NCBI GenBank assembly: GCA_964646625.1
Contig: CAZYHC010000014.1
Coordinates: 34,319-98,318, forward strand
Length of the DNA: 64,000 nt
From: DAOULT01 sp964646625
GTDB lineage: Bacteria; Chloroflexota; Anaerolineae; CAZYHC01
Reading direction: 5' to 3'
Shown here piece by piece: positions 1 through 9,091 of this stretch (the first letter of the stretch is position 1; each line of letters begins with the position of its first letter). The translations under genes were made by a program, and so were the position numbers. The notes under the pieces are model-generated. The model did no database searches, was not told the DNA's origin, and saw only the letters and a program-made list of their open reading frames with translations.

Positions 1-2
1 TG

Positions 3-833
3 AGGAGAACACGATACCCACGAGTGTATCAACTACCGAAATACGCTCGCGAAATCACGGCCAGGCCTATCCTAGACTGGCCCACGTTTGCAGTATGGGC
101 TTATATTATGATGAATGGAATCCCCAGCAACGCTCTATATGACTTAGGATTCAGTCGGGTTGGTTGTATGTACTGTCCAAGCAACGGAGGGTACAACGAA
201 TATCTGACGCAACTTCATTTCCCTGATCTATACTCCAAGTGGCATCAGTACTTGCTAGCCTATGCGATCCGAGAGGGAAAGCCTAATCCTGAGGATTACG
301 TTAGCTGCGGTCACTGGAAAGAGCGCAATATTCGGAGGGAGAAGAACTATGTGGTTGAACGGACTGAGCCGTGTGCTGCTGGGCAAGCGTATTCCTACGA
401 GTTTTCTACTGTTATTACTGAAAAACTGGTGGAGTTCCTAAGACCCTTTGGAAGGGTCTCTACATTTGTCGTGAATGGCAAGACATGCTATGCCGTTGGT
501 AACCAGAATCCATTTTTGCTCAGTTGGATAGTTGGAGACACAAAAGTCAGTATCTCATTCGCTGCACAAGGAAACGAGGAAAAGCTCGTTAGAAGTAGAG
601 TTGAGAGACAAATCGAGAAATACCTAAACTGTGTTGGATGCGGGGGTTGCCTGGGCGTTTGTCCGGTCGGTGCGATTTCCATAACTGAAGAGCGATTCAC
701 TATTGATGACGAAAAATGCACTAAGTGCGGTAGGTGTACTACGCGCACCTACATCGAGCGGGGATGCATAGCTCTTGGTTATCGGGGCGCCAAAAAGGCA
801 GTAAGGAGGAGAGTAAGGAGAGAAGGAGTATAG
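3..833 (+). CDS. PAPS-reductase-family protein with C-terminal ferredoxin domain (BrxP-like), 5' end outside window
   Basis: The frame is open to the left edge, so the N-terminus, including any PP-loop nucleotide-binding motif, is missing. The first visible part matches the C-terminal half of PAPS-reductase/DndC-type enzymes: a segment beginning RPILDWPTFAVWAYI followed by LGFSRVGCMYCPSN, which carries the paired cysteines. A two-cluster ferredoxin-like tail follows (CVGCGGCLGVCP, then CTKCGRC), which could supply electrons or hold Fe-S clusters. In BREX type 4 and in phosphorothioation systems this family is linked to sulfur chemistry on DNA. It heads an operon with PglZ and BrxL, so a BrxP-like role is inferred. 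The next start lies 3 nt after the stop, with its ribosome site inside this gene. Confidence 0.8.
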   Translation, partial: RRTRYPRVYQLPKYAREITARPILDWPTFAVWAYIMMNGIPSNALYDLGFSRVGCMYCPSNGGYNEYLTQLHFPDLYSKWHQYLLAYAIREGKPNPEDYVSCGHWKERNIRREKNYVVERTEPCAAGQAYSYEFSTVITEKLVEFLRPFGRVSTFVVNGKTCYAVGNQNPFLLSWIVGDTKVSISFAAQGNEEKLVRSRVERQIEKYLNCVGCGGCLGVCPVGAISITEERFTIDDEKCTKCGRCTTRTYIERGCIALGYRGAKKAVRRRVRREGV

Positions 834-836
834 GCA

Positions 837-1649
837 ATGACCACACCTTTTCAGAACTTCAACCTTGATCTTACCAATATTGCAAACGTTATTTCTTTGA
901 TTGAGACTGACACCAATGTCTTGCCTGAAATCGCGGCCTCTCTTGGGATGGGCGCGAGAAAGGTCCGAGATTTGTTCGAATGGTGCCACCATTTTGGCCT
1001 TCTTGTCGAAAGGTCAAGAAACTCTCCTCAATGTCTGACCAATCTAGGACAGTGCCTAGCAGTTCAAGAGGGCTGGACGAATCAACTGCCAATACTAAAT
1101 ATTCTATACGCTTCTCTCGTTGAACGACACAAGATAATCAATAGAATCGTCAACGAATTAGCATACACTGCATCTTTACGGTTTTCGTCTCAGTTCTCAA
1201 TGCTGGAATACCGAGGCTTTCTTGTCTCCCTCGTACCTGATGTAGTAAATGCCAAGACAAAGGTTATCCTGGATCGCGGATCGACATTCTTGAATGCTCT
1301 AGCACGATCCTCTGGCTTGGGTAAGCTGGACATGTTCTCGCTAGCCGAGGATCGCTCGTATGTGAAAGTTCAGTCAAGAATTCCTCCTTGGCAGTCAGCC
1401 GCCTATATCCTATATAATTCATGGCCGGAGAACGTCTCCAGGGTGAGGATAAACGAAGTGGTCAGCGGTCGAAATAGCCTGGGGCGAATCTTCTTTTTGA
1501 CTGAACCCCAGGTCATGGTCTTGCTTTCCAAACTGGAGCAAGAACGGGCCATTGCCCTGGAGATGGTTGCCGATCTGAGACAAATTGGGCCGAATCCGTC
1601 CATGAAAGCCGAAGATTTTCTGGAGATGCTGATCCATGACCAGAGTTGA
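837..1649 (+). CDS. DUF4007-like protein of the defence operon
   Basis: This 270-residue soluble protein has no signal peptide or membrane segment. The N-terminal 60 residues look like a winged-helix fold (a stretch with EIAASLGMGARKVRDLFEW), followed by a mostly helical middle and a C-terminal part containing VRINEVVSGRNSLGRIFF. Size, this motif and the position next to a PAPS-reductase homologue suggest DUF4007, a family often found beside such enzymes in DNA-modification loci; this is recognition by pattern, not by alignment. The ATG at 837 has AAGGAG 8 nt upstream. It overlaps the next gene by 14 nt, so the two are probably translationally coupled. A DNA-binding or recognition role is possible but not shown. 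Confidence 0.6.
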   Translation: MTTPFQNFNLDLTNIANVISLIETDTNVLPEIAASLGMGARKVRDLFEWCHHFGLLVERSRNSPQCLTNLGQCLAVQEGWTNQLPILNILYASLVERHKIINRIVNELAYTASLRFSSQFSMLEYRGFLVSLVPDVVNAKTKVILDRGSTFLNALARSSGLGKLDMFSLAEDRSYVKVQSRIPPWQSAAYILYNSWPENVSRVRINEVVSGRNSLGRIFFLTEPQVMVLLSKLEQERAIALEMVADLRQIGPNPSMKAEDFLEMLIHDQS

Positions 1650-2250
1650 CCAGTCGAAATGGTCCCTTACACCATCCCAGAAGGAACAGTATGAAGCCGT
1701 ACGCACGACTCTGACTAGAATTCATGGGAGGCATCGCCCTTTTCTTCTCACGGGAGATGTGGGTGTGGGCAAGACATTCCTAGCGCGCAGATTGGCTGCT
1801 GAGCTCGTTGCCTACTACAACATTGCGCGAGACCATCTGCCCCAACTTTTGACACATCGCAAGCTGTCCGATCTGACGCCTGAGGCTGTAGTCAGGTTTG
1901 TGAAGAAATTGATCGAAGAGGGTGAGGCACCTTATGCTATTGCCGATGGCTTCGAGCCATTGTTGAGCATGTGGGCTGTTGAGCACCGCGAAGTGTTGCC
2001 TAACTTCTTTGTTGCCCTGGGTCGAGCTATTCTGGATCAGCCACTATTGGTTGTGGTTCAGACTTCCGTCAAGCACCTGCCCTATGACGTGCTTCGGAAA
2101 GATGAATTGTGGCCTTCGGAACGCCGCTTTCGTCTGGAATTGACTATGGCGGACAAAGAGGTTGTGGCCAGGAACTGGGGTCTGGACCCTATGCGCGGGC
2201 GTGTCTCGACTAACCTGTATGAGCTGCTCGCTAGCAAGTTGGAGGGATAG
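1636..2250 (+). CDS. small P-loop NTPase, BrxF-like
   Basis: A 204-residue protein with a clear Walker A motif near residue 40 (GDVGVGKTFLARR) and a hydrophobic strand LLVVVQTSVKHLPYD near residue 140 in the place expected for Walker B or sensor 1. No catalytic Asp-Glu pair is evident there, so ATP hydrolysis is uncertain. BREX type 3 loci contain a similarly small P-loop protein, BrxF, next to BrxC, and this gene also lies immediately upstream of the large BrxC/PglY-like ATPase. It overlaps the preceding gene by 14 nt and ends 3 nt before the next start. The BrxF label is inferred from size and position. Confidence 0.6.
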   Translation: MTRVDQSKWSLTPSQKEQYEAVRTTLTRIHGRHRPFLLTGDVGVGKTFLARRLAAELVAYYNIARDHLPQLLTHRKLSDLTPEAVVRFVKKLIEEGEAPYAIADGFEPLLSMWAVEHREVLPNFFVALGRAILDQPLLVVVQTSVKHLPYDVLRKDELWPSERRFRLELTMADKEVVARNWGLDPMRGRVSTNLYELLASKLEG

Positions 2251-2253
2251 AGT

Positions 2254-5200
2254 ATGAGCAAGCCACTTTTGATCGGGGATGTGACCACCCTGGCTCGTTT
2301 TGAGCCGGCCGTCAAACTGCAAGCCATCAGCGCCGACTTGAGAAACCGTTACTTCAGAGATTACATTCTCACTCAAGACCTGGCTGACTTATATGAGAAA
2401 ATACTTTCCAGCATTCTAGGTGATGGGTGGGGAAGCACAGCCAGCACCCTGCCAGCCGAGCGATGCCGTTCGCATTTGATCACCGCCCAGTACGGCGCCG
2501 GCAAAAGTTACTTCCTTATGATTCTGTCCGCCCTTCTGGATGCTGGTAGCGACACAACCAGGCTCCAGACAGCCAAGAAAAGATTTGGGACTTTCCGTGA
2601 AGTACAGAGGTTGCTCGGCCAACTATCGGACAAGAAGTTCTTGATCATCCAGGTAAGCGCCGAGGACAAAGGAGATACTCGTTTTAAAGAACTTCTGGTT
2701 CGTAGCTTGCTGGACCAGGTGGGCGAGGTGCTGCCAGACGTCGCTTTTTCTAATGAGTATACTGAAGCCATTAGCCACTTGGAAGAAGTGGAATCATCGC
2801 CCATCAGGTCAGCCTTTGCCCAGGTGCTAGAGACACAGTTCGAGACCTCGCTGCAACAGTTGCGTGCCAAGCTGGGCAGCTATGATCGGGATGGCCTACG
2901 CACTTACTACCAGGCTTGTGAACGAGCTCTAAGGCGCAAAGTAAGTCGTGATGTCCTGGACGTGGAGATCACTTTCCAGGAAGCGTTGGATTTGCTAAAG
3001 CCAAAGGGTTACACCCACATCGCCGTACTGATTGACGAACTTACTGCCTATCTCAATGCGTCTGCTGGACATCACTCGTTGGCTGAGACGTTAGGTGAAT
3101 TGCAATCCTTCGCTGCCTATTGCAACAAGCCTACCAGCCGGTGCCTGTTCGTTAGCGCTATGCACGTATCAATGGAGATTTTCTTTAAAGAGCGATCGCA
3201 GCAGAGGGACTATATTAAGATGAAGGGCCGTTTTGATGAGCATTTCTTCCCAATCTACTCCAGCAAATTGCTGGCAGGTGTGTTTCGGCCAGACAAAGAT
3301 GCCTTCGATCAGGCGATGAAGAGCCATCGTGGTCAAGTCAAAGAACTCACTGACCTGATTGAAACCCTTGAGATGGTAGACGACGGCCGTCCTATGAAAC
3401 TGTCAGCTTTCTTCCCTCTGCACCCTGCCGTGGCCTACTACCTGCCACGCATCTCCCGTGAACTGGGTCAGGCTGAACGCACCTCGTTTGGGTTTGTAGA
3501 CGAAGTGGTGCGTCAAAAGCTCGATGAACCACTAGCCAAGGAACAGCAGCTCAATCTGGTCACTCTCGACCAGGTGTTTGACTATTTCTTACCCGCTATG
3601 GAGCAAAAGGAGTACTATCTGCAAGTCATCGCTGCCTACAATGCAGTTCAAAGCAAGATTTCAAATCCCTTGGCCTCAAGAGCTTTCAAGCCGTTGGCGT
3701 TGCTATGGGTAGCCAGTCGGGTTCGTTCAGAAGAGGCTCAATATCTGCAAACGGACCTATCTGGTGAACAGGTGGCTGATTTCATCGGCGTCGAGGATGA
3801 TCTTGCAGTAGAGGAAGCTCTGGAGAGTTTGTGCAAGACGGGCTATCTCTATTTTGACGGATCTACCCAAAAATACTTCTATGTACAGGTTGATGTCGGC
3901 TGGGACTTGGAGAGCGAAATCCAAGAGAAGATGGCTGACGTAGACGCCAATGAGGTTTTGCGAAGCGAACTACAGGTTTTGGGAGCCCGTGTCTGCTTGA
4001 ATGTGTCAGATACCGCGACCGTCAAGGTGGACCGCAGCGTTGAGTCCCAACGGATGGACATCGAACAACTGAAGCAAACTGCTTCTCTCACACCGAAACG
4101 CGCTGAAGGCAAGGTTGTGTTTGTTGTGCCCGATTTCGCTGAAGTGGGAAGCTATGATGCCATATTCAGCGATGTCACCCTGAAAGCCCGTGATTTGTCG
4201 GCAGCCAACGTAGTAGTGGCCATACCCAAGAAAGTAGATATGCTCAACCCTATGGAGCTCAAACGCTACCGCGCCCTTCAGGAGATAGGGAAGCAATTGG
4301 ATGTTGGAGGGCGGGGGAGTGTCAACGAGCATCGCGCTCGACTCGTGCGAGCCAGGTTCTCTGAGGTCCGGGCGCGAGTGCAGAGCGATGTCGAAGAGTT
4401 CGGACAAGCTGCTAATTTCATCTTCTTTATCAACCGCCAGCCGCAGGAAGCACAGAACTTGAACACCATCCTGGTAGACATGTTTGAGCAGTACTATTAC
4501 AAGTTCCCCAAAGTCGAGGCAGAACACATCTACGGACGAAACACAACTAACGCCCTAATCGAAAACTGCATCGTCAATCCACAAACTAGCTTTGCCAGCA
4601 GCGATACGTCGGAAGTAGCCCGTCAGGCACGAGATACGCTGCAGGTGCTTGGTCTATGTAGTTGGGAGAAAGCCGCTAGTGGTAAATATGTTGTCGAACT
4701 GAAGGAGCCCGAGCCAGGCACAGAGGGATATGAGATCTGGAGGATTGTGCTGGACACTTTGACTGATGCCTCTGGAACCCCTTTTGCAACTCTGTACAAG
4801 CGCCTGGGTGAAGCCCCGTATGGCTTGCCCGACTACATGGTGGAACTGTACATTGCTGCAGCCAGGGCACTCAAGAAAGTCTATATCTTGGACAAAAGTG
4901 GGGAAATGCCATCAGTCAGTAAAAGGCTTGTGCAGGATATTACGAGGCGCAAAGATAGAGACTATCGAGTTTTGCCAGTCCAGGAGACAGAAGTCCCTTA
5001 CACTTATATTTGCTCAATATGGCAGGCGATTGATGAGCCCTTGGGTTTGCGGCGTTACAAGGAACTAGAGAAGAGCCTCGGTCGGGCCATTGACGACCAG
5101 AGGACTTGGTTTGACCTCAAAGCAGACAGCAACAACTTGCTCCTGAACCGACTGCACCAGGTGAGGGAGAACTTGGCGTCCATAGAGGCCGAAAGTGCAC

Positions 5201-6327
5201 CGTTCACGATGCTAACAAGGCATCTGGAGCAAATCAGACGGATCTTGCCACCAGCGCAAGGTTTCGAGCAGTTGGCTGCCTTGGGCGAAGAGCTATCTGG
5301 CGCGAAAGTCAGCGATGACCTTGACGGTGTCGCGCTAGCTGTACGTCAGACTATTGAGGCCAGTGAGCAGTTCTTGAATGATTGGACAACCCTTCAGCCT
5401 GCCTACCGACAGTATAGGCGGCTGCATCAGGCCGCTGACTTAGATCGCTTTGGTGATTTAGCGCGAGGAGCTGATAAGGCATGGCAGACCTATCGCTCCG
5501 ATGCGCTCTCGGCGGAGAAGCGTCAGGCTTTCATCGAACAGTTTGAGAAGCTGTGGGAAAAGTACGCAGAACAGTACCTGGATGAACACAACGCAGTGGT
5601 CAAAGCCAAAGCAAGCTACGGGAATAAGGTCGAGAAAGCAATAGCCTACGAACTGGTGGGCGAGTTCAGCCAGCTTGACTTCAAGGGTGTGGCCACCAAG
5701 TCCGGCTTCGATGCCAAAATCACGGGAGTGCGTCGGCAGAGTTGCCAGCCGTTAAAGGAAGACACCGTACTCGACTATCGGAAATTTGCAAGGGCGACCT
5801 GTTCAGCTTGCAGTTATCAGCTTGGTACGGATACTAAGATTTTGGAACAACTCCAAGAAAGCGAAGCCAGCCTTGTTACCAGTATCAATAACGCCCTGGA
5901 CAGCTACTTGACTAAGCTAAATGAATCGTTGGAGTCCGATAGCGTCCAGGTCTATGTTAAGGAAAAGGCCATAGCCAAAGAAAAAACAACTATCGCTAGT
6001 GTCCAAGACTTGACTAGCAAAGACCAGCAACTGAGTGCAGCCCAATACAGGAAACTGAAAACTCTGCTTCCTCAACTCAGATCGATTTTGGCCAAGGCAG
6101 CCGAATACGTTAGGGAGCAAGCCAAGAAGCGCAAGGAGCTGGAGAGGCAGCTAGAGGAAGAAGAGAGACAGAAGCGCATCCCACGCTTGCCGACAGCGCA
6201 GTTGGGTGATGCCGTCCGTTCTTTCTTGCTGGATAGTGGTATGGAGACGATGACGCTGAAGGAATTGGAGCAACATCTGATGAGCTGGCTGCAAGAGATT
6301 GCCAAGGAGTTCAAACCGCGGAAGTAA
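2254..6327 (+). CDS. large BREX ATPase, PglY/BrxC-like
   Basis: This 1357-residue protein has Walker A at about residues 79-86 (AQYGAGKSYF) and Walker B near residue 258 (IAVLIDELTAYL), the layout of PglY/BrxC-type BREX ATPases. The middle is long and helical. A single CSACSYQLG cysteine pair lies near residue 1185. The C-terminus is a charged coiled coil around residues 1290-1310 (KKRKELERQLEEEERQKR). BrxC/PglY proteins are core, probably DNA-associated, components that act with PglZ. The ATG follows GGAGGGA with 7-nt spacing. The PglZ gene starts 18 nt after the stop, consistent with one transcript. Assignment to the PglY/BrxC group is firm by context; the exact subfamily (perhaps DUF6079-like) is not. 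Confidence 0.8.
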   Translation: MSKPLLIGDVTTLARFEPAVKLQAISADLRNRYFRDYILTQDLADLYEKILSSILGDGWGSTASTLPAERCRSHLITAQYGAGKSYFLMILSALLDAGSDTTRLQTAKKRFGTFREVQRLLGQLSDKKFLIIQVSAEDKGDTRFKELLVRSLLDQVGEVLPDVAFSNEYTEAISHLEEVESSPIRSAFAQVLETQFETSLQQLRAKLGSYDRDGLRTYYQACERALRRKVSRDVLDVEITFQEALDLLKPKGYTHIAVLIDELTAYLNASAGHHSLAETLGELQSFAAYCNKPTSRCLFVSAMHVSMEIFFKERSQQRDYIKMKGRFDEHFFPIYSSKLLAGVFRPDKDAFDQAMKSHRGQVKELTDLIETLEMVDDGRPMKLSAFFPLHPAVAYYLPRISRELGQAERTSFGFVDEVVRQKLDEPLAKEQQLNLVTLDQVFDYFLPAMEQKEYYLQVIAAYNAVQSKISNPLASRAFKPLALLWVASRVRSEEAQYLQTDLSGEQVADFIGVEDDLAVEEALESLCKTGYLYFDGSTQKYFYVQVDVGWDLESEIQEKMADVDANEVLRSELQVLGARVCLNVSDTATVKVDRSVESQRMDIEQLKQTASLTPKRAEGKVVFVVPDFAEVGSYDAIFSDVTLKARDLSAANVVVAIPKKVDMLNPMELKRYRALQEIGKQLDVGGRGSVNEHRARLVRARFSEVRARVQSDVEEFGQAANFIFFINRQPQEAQNLNTILVDMFEQYYYKFPKVEAEHIYGRNTTNALIENCIVNPQTSFASSDTSEVARQARDTLQVLGLCSWEKAASGKYVVELKEPEPGTEGYEIWRIVLDTLTDASGTPFATLYKRLGEAPYGLPDYMVELYIAAARALKKVYILDKSGEMPSVSKRLVQDITRRKDRDYRVLPVQETEVPYTYICSIWQAIDEPLGLRRYKELEKSLGRAIDDQRTWFDLKADSNNLLLNRLHQVRENLASIEAESAPFTMLTRHLEQIRRILPPAQGFEQLAALGEELSGAKVSDDLDGVALAVRQTIEASEQFLNDWTTLQPAYRQYRRLHQAADLDRFGDLARGADKAWQTYRSDALSAEKRQAFIEQFEKLWEKYAEQYLDEHNAVVKAKASYGNKVEKAIAYELVGEFSQLDFKGVATKSGFDAKITGVRRQSCQPLKEDTVLDYRKFARATCSACSYQLGTDTKILEQLQESEASLVTSINNALDSYLTKLNESLESDSVQVYVKEKAIAKEKTTIASVQDLTSKDQQLSAAQYRKLKTLLPQLRSILAKAAEYVREQAKKRKELERQLEEEERQKRIPRLPTAQLGDAVRSFLLDSGMETMTLKELEQHLMSWLQEIAKEFKPRK

Positions 6328-6345
6328 CCAAGCAGGTGGAAGGCA

Positions 6346-9078
6346 ATGAACCATCCTGTTTTGATCAAGCTCTACTTCGATCAATATGCTGGGCTAAAGG
6401 ATGTCTCCGATGAGGCGATTATGGTTACCGATGCTCAGTCCTATGCGGCTGCTCGCCAGGCTATCGAGAAGGTGAAAGCCGGAGAGAGACCGGCGCCGTT
6501 GACCATCATCGTGCGCTCGCGCCATTTTCGCGCGGGCTTTCACGATCTGACCTTATTGGAAGATTTGGCTAAGGTCAGATGCATTGCTCCTCGGGATGAG
6601 ATCGCAAGAGCGTTTCATATCCGAGCCCCCAGCGAGCTCACGGACCGTGACTTGATCACTCTAGGCGTTGAAAGCCATGTTGACCTACTGGCTGTAACTG
6701 GCTCCCAAGAAGTTTGCGACCGAACCTCCTTTGACGATGCTCTGTTGATGAAGGCTTTTGACAACCAGGTTTTCAAGATCAGCGAAGTTTCTGATTTCGA
6801 AAGCTGGTTTAGGGACCTGGCAGCCTTTGTGTATTCTGAAGATACAGCTGCCAAAACTGGTTGGGCCGTCGAGTGCGTGCGGCGTCTGGCCGAGGAAAGG
6901 GCGAGGGTGATCCTTGAGCGGTTTGAGAAGGAGAACCTTTTCCCCTTTGTCGCCGATATCTTGAGAAAGAGCGCAGATGGTGAGGCCCGAGTCTACCTGA
7001 ATCAACTGGCTGTACGCTATTGGCTAGGCAACTATCCCAAACTGGCACGCAAGGCCGTGATTGACAATATGACCACCCAAGTCGGACAGTGGCAAGATGT
7101 CAAGGGTGAGGCCGCCGTTCTAAATGCTTTGGCCCCTTGGTGCGAGACACTGTATGGACAAATTGAGAACCCGCTGATCGAACGGCTGGAACAGATTCTT
7201 ACCTTGCTATTGGACAAGGACGACTTGATTGAGGACGAAGATCTCAGCCGATATATTCAGCAGACTTCAGGCCGTTTCGCGGCAGAATACGACGCCGCTC
7301 AAGCACGGCTAGGAAAGTTGCTTCTGGAGCAGTACAGTATCGGCACTGCGAGGGAGAAAAGGGCCATATTCTCGGCGTACTCTGCTCAACTGGACGATCA
7401 CTTCACACCATTCTTCGAAAGAGCTGGTCAGCCAGCGGAGAGGACCAGATGGGTTGACTCTCTTCTCGAATTCAGCGATATCATGAGTCACCTGGACGAG
7501 GCTACGCCTTCTCGCTGGGCTGATTGGTTCGCCACGTATGAACTGCTCATCAAGGCCAAACACCTGGAAAGGGAAGTGCGAGACGCTGCACCCAGTGCAT
7601 ATGCCGGACAAATGAGCGACCTAAGCGCATCATTCTCCACGCTCGACGAAAGGCTAAACAGCGAATTTGGTGACTGGCTGCTCGAAGAATACCCCAAACT
7701 GGCGGTTTCTATCATAGACCGGCCGCCATTGGTCATGAATGCTGCACGGTTAGCTTTGGACAGTGTAGACAAGGGGGACAAGGTCATCCTATTGGTTTTA
7801 GATGGGCTGGACTGGGAACTGTGGCGACATCTTCGCAGCACGCTCGGCAAGCAAGGTTTCGTTGTCCAGGGCGATGAGGCGGGCCTGGCCATGCTACCGA
7901 CCATTACCGAGTTTTCGCGGCGCGCCATCTTTGGGGGAATGCCACCTCGCAGCTTGGCTAGTTTCGTAGATGACATTTATGGCACCGACATCCCACCTTG
8001 GGAAGAGGCCGGAACCCTGGCGCGAGCTCTGGGTTATCTCGGTCGAGTTGACCAACTGAAGGCATTGCCTACCAATAAGCGCATTCTGCATCTCGAAGAC
8101 GAGTTAGTCTACGTCAACGGCGGCGACAAGGACTTTCGCCAAGCCCTCAAGCTCGACGCCAAGTGCTACGCCTTCGTCTACACCGAGATAGACTCTCACA
8201 TTCATGTCTCAAAGATGGCAGAGCCCAAACTTAAAGCTACTGCAACGCAGTGGCTGTCGGACCTTGTAGGGGAGATTGCTCAAGGGATTCAGCAGAACTC
8301 ATCACTCCGGGACGAGGCAAACCTCAAGGTCATAGTCACCAGTGACCACGGATTTGTGGATATGTCGGAGCAGGGCCGGATCAAGTTCGACAGTTCATTG
8401 ACAGGATTCCTAGATTTGGAACGTCACGGCCGCTTGGCTATCGTCAGGGTCAAAGGGGGGCAGGGTATAACGCTTGCATTGCAAGCGGTAAAGGATCTCT
8501 ACAATAAGCACTCCTCGGCGTGGCATGTCATTTGGCGAGAGCAAAGCGAACAATTCGGGCTGGCTGAATCAAGCCCCAGCGAGGGCGAGGTACTTGCCTG
8601 GCTTATGCCAAGACTTCTGCAATACGTAAGGAGGGGAAAGGGCAACTATGTGCATGGTGGGTTGTCCATGTACGAGGCAATAGTTCCTATTGCCGTGCTG
8701 ACCAAAGGCATACTTGAGATAGAAGCCCCCGTAGTGACCCTAACCGGGCGGCTAGCCAGCGAGGAAGAAGGCATACTCTCCATTGCGATTCTCAACAAGA
8801 ACGATCTGTCGTTGCAGGATTTGGTAATAGGAGTTCCAGAGCTGGGTCTTAGAGGATTGCAGGTAGGGGATATTGGGCCACGCGATGTGGAAAACTTGTT
8901 CGTATCGGTCATTCCACCTAGATCTGGCGACATTCCTGTCCAGGTTATACTCGATGGAGAAGTCGGGGGGGTGCAAAAACACTTTGGGGAGACGCGTGTC
9001 CTAGCTGTACAGCCGGGGCGCCGAGAGAGGATGCGTTTGTCTACTCGTCGCACTTTTGACGACGAGGATGAATGGTAG
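6346..9078 (+). CDS. pglZ: PglZ-domain protein (BREX core component)
   Basis: PglZ proteins belong to the alkaline-phosphatase superfamily and are the hallmark of BREX phage-defence loci. In this 910-residue protein the metal-site motifs are visible: VILLVLDGLDWELW with the nucleophile-region Asp near residue 486, then VIVTSDHGFVDM with Asp-His near 667-668, and an HGGLSMYEAIVPI segment near 765. The N-terminal 450 residues are helical, and the last 120 or so form a beta-rich tail. The ATG is preceded by AGGTGGAAGG. The stop TAG at 9076-9078 overlaps the Shine-Dalgarno sequence of the next gene. Family assignment is secure; phosphatase activity and its substrate are unknown. Confidence 0.9.
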   Translation: MNHPVLIKLYFDQYAGLKDVSDEAIMVTDAQSYAAARQAIEKVKAGERPAPLTIIVRSRHFRAGFHDLTLLEDLAKVRCIAPRDEIARAFHIRAPSELTDRDLITLGVESHVDLLAVTGSQEVCDRTSFDDALLMKAFDNQVFKISEVSDFESWFRDLAAFVYSEDTAAKTGWAVECVRRLAEERARVILERFEKENLFPFVADILRKSADGEARVYLNQLAVRYWLGNYPKLARKAVIDNMTTQVGQWQDVKGEAAVLNALAPWCETLYGQIENPLIERLEQILTLLLDKDDLIEDEDLSRYIQQTSGRFAAEYDAAQARLGKLLLEQYSIGTAREKRAIFSAYSAQLDDHFTPFFERAGQPAERTRWVDSLLEFSDIMSHLDEATPSRWADWFATYELLIKAKHLEREVRDAAPSAYAGQMSDLSASFSTLDERLNSEFGDWLLEEYPKLAVSIIDRPPLVMNAARLALDSVDKGDKVILLVLDGLDWELWRHLRSTLGKQGFVVQGDEAGLAMLPTITEFSRRAIFGGMPPRSLASFVDDIYGTDIPPWEEAGTLARALGYLGRVDQLKALPTNKRILHLEDELVYVNGGDKDFRQALKLDAKCYAFVYTEIDSHIHVSKMAEPKLKATATQWLSDLVGEIAQGIQQNSSLRDEANLKVIVTSDHGFVDMSEQGRIKFDSSLTGFLDLERHGRLAIVRVKGGQGITLALQAVKDLYNKHSSAWHVIWREQSEQFGLAESSPSEGEVLAWLMPRLLQYVRRGKGNYVHGGLSMYEAIVPIAVLTKGILEIEAPVVTLTGRLASEEEGILSIAILNKNDLSLQDLVIGVPELGLRGLQVGDIGPRDVENLFVSVIPPRSGDIPVQVILDGEVGGVQKHFGETRVLAVQPGRRERMRLSTRRTFDDEDEW

Positions 9079-9091
9079 GAGACTGAGCAAG

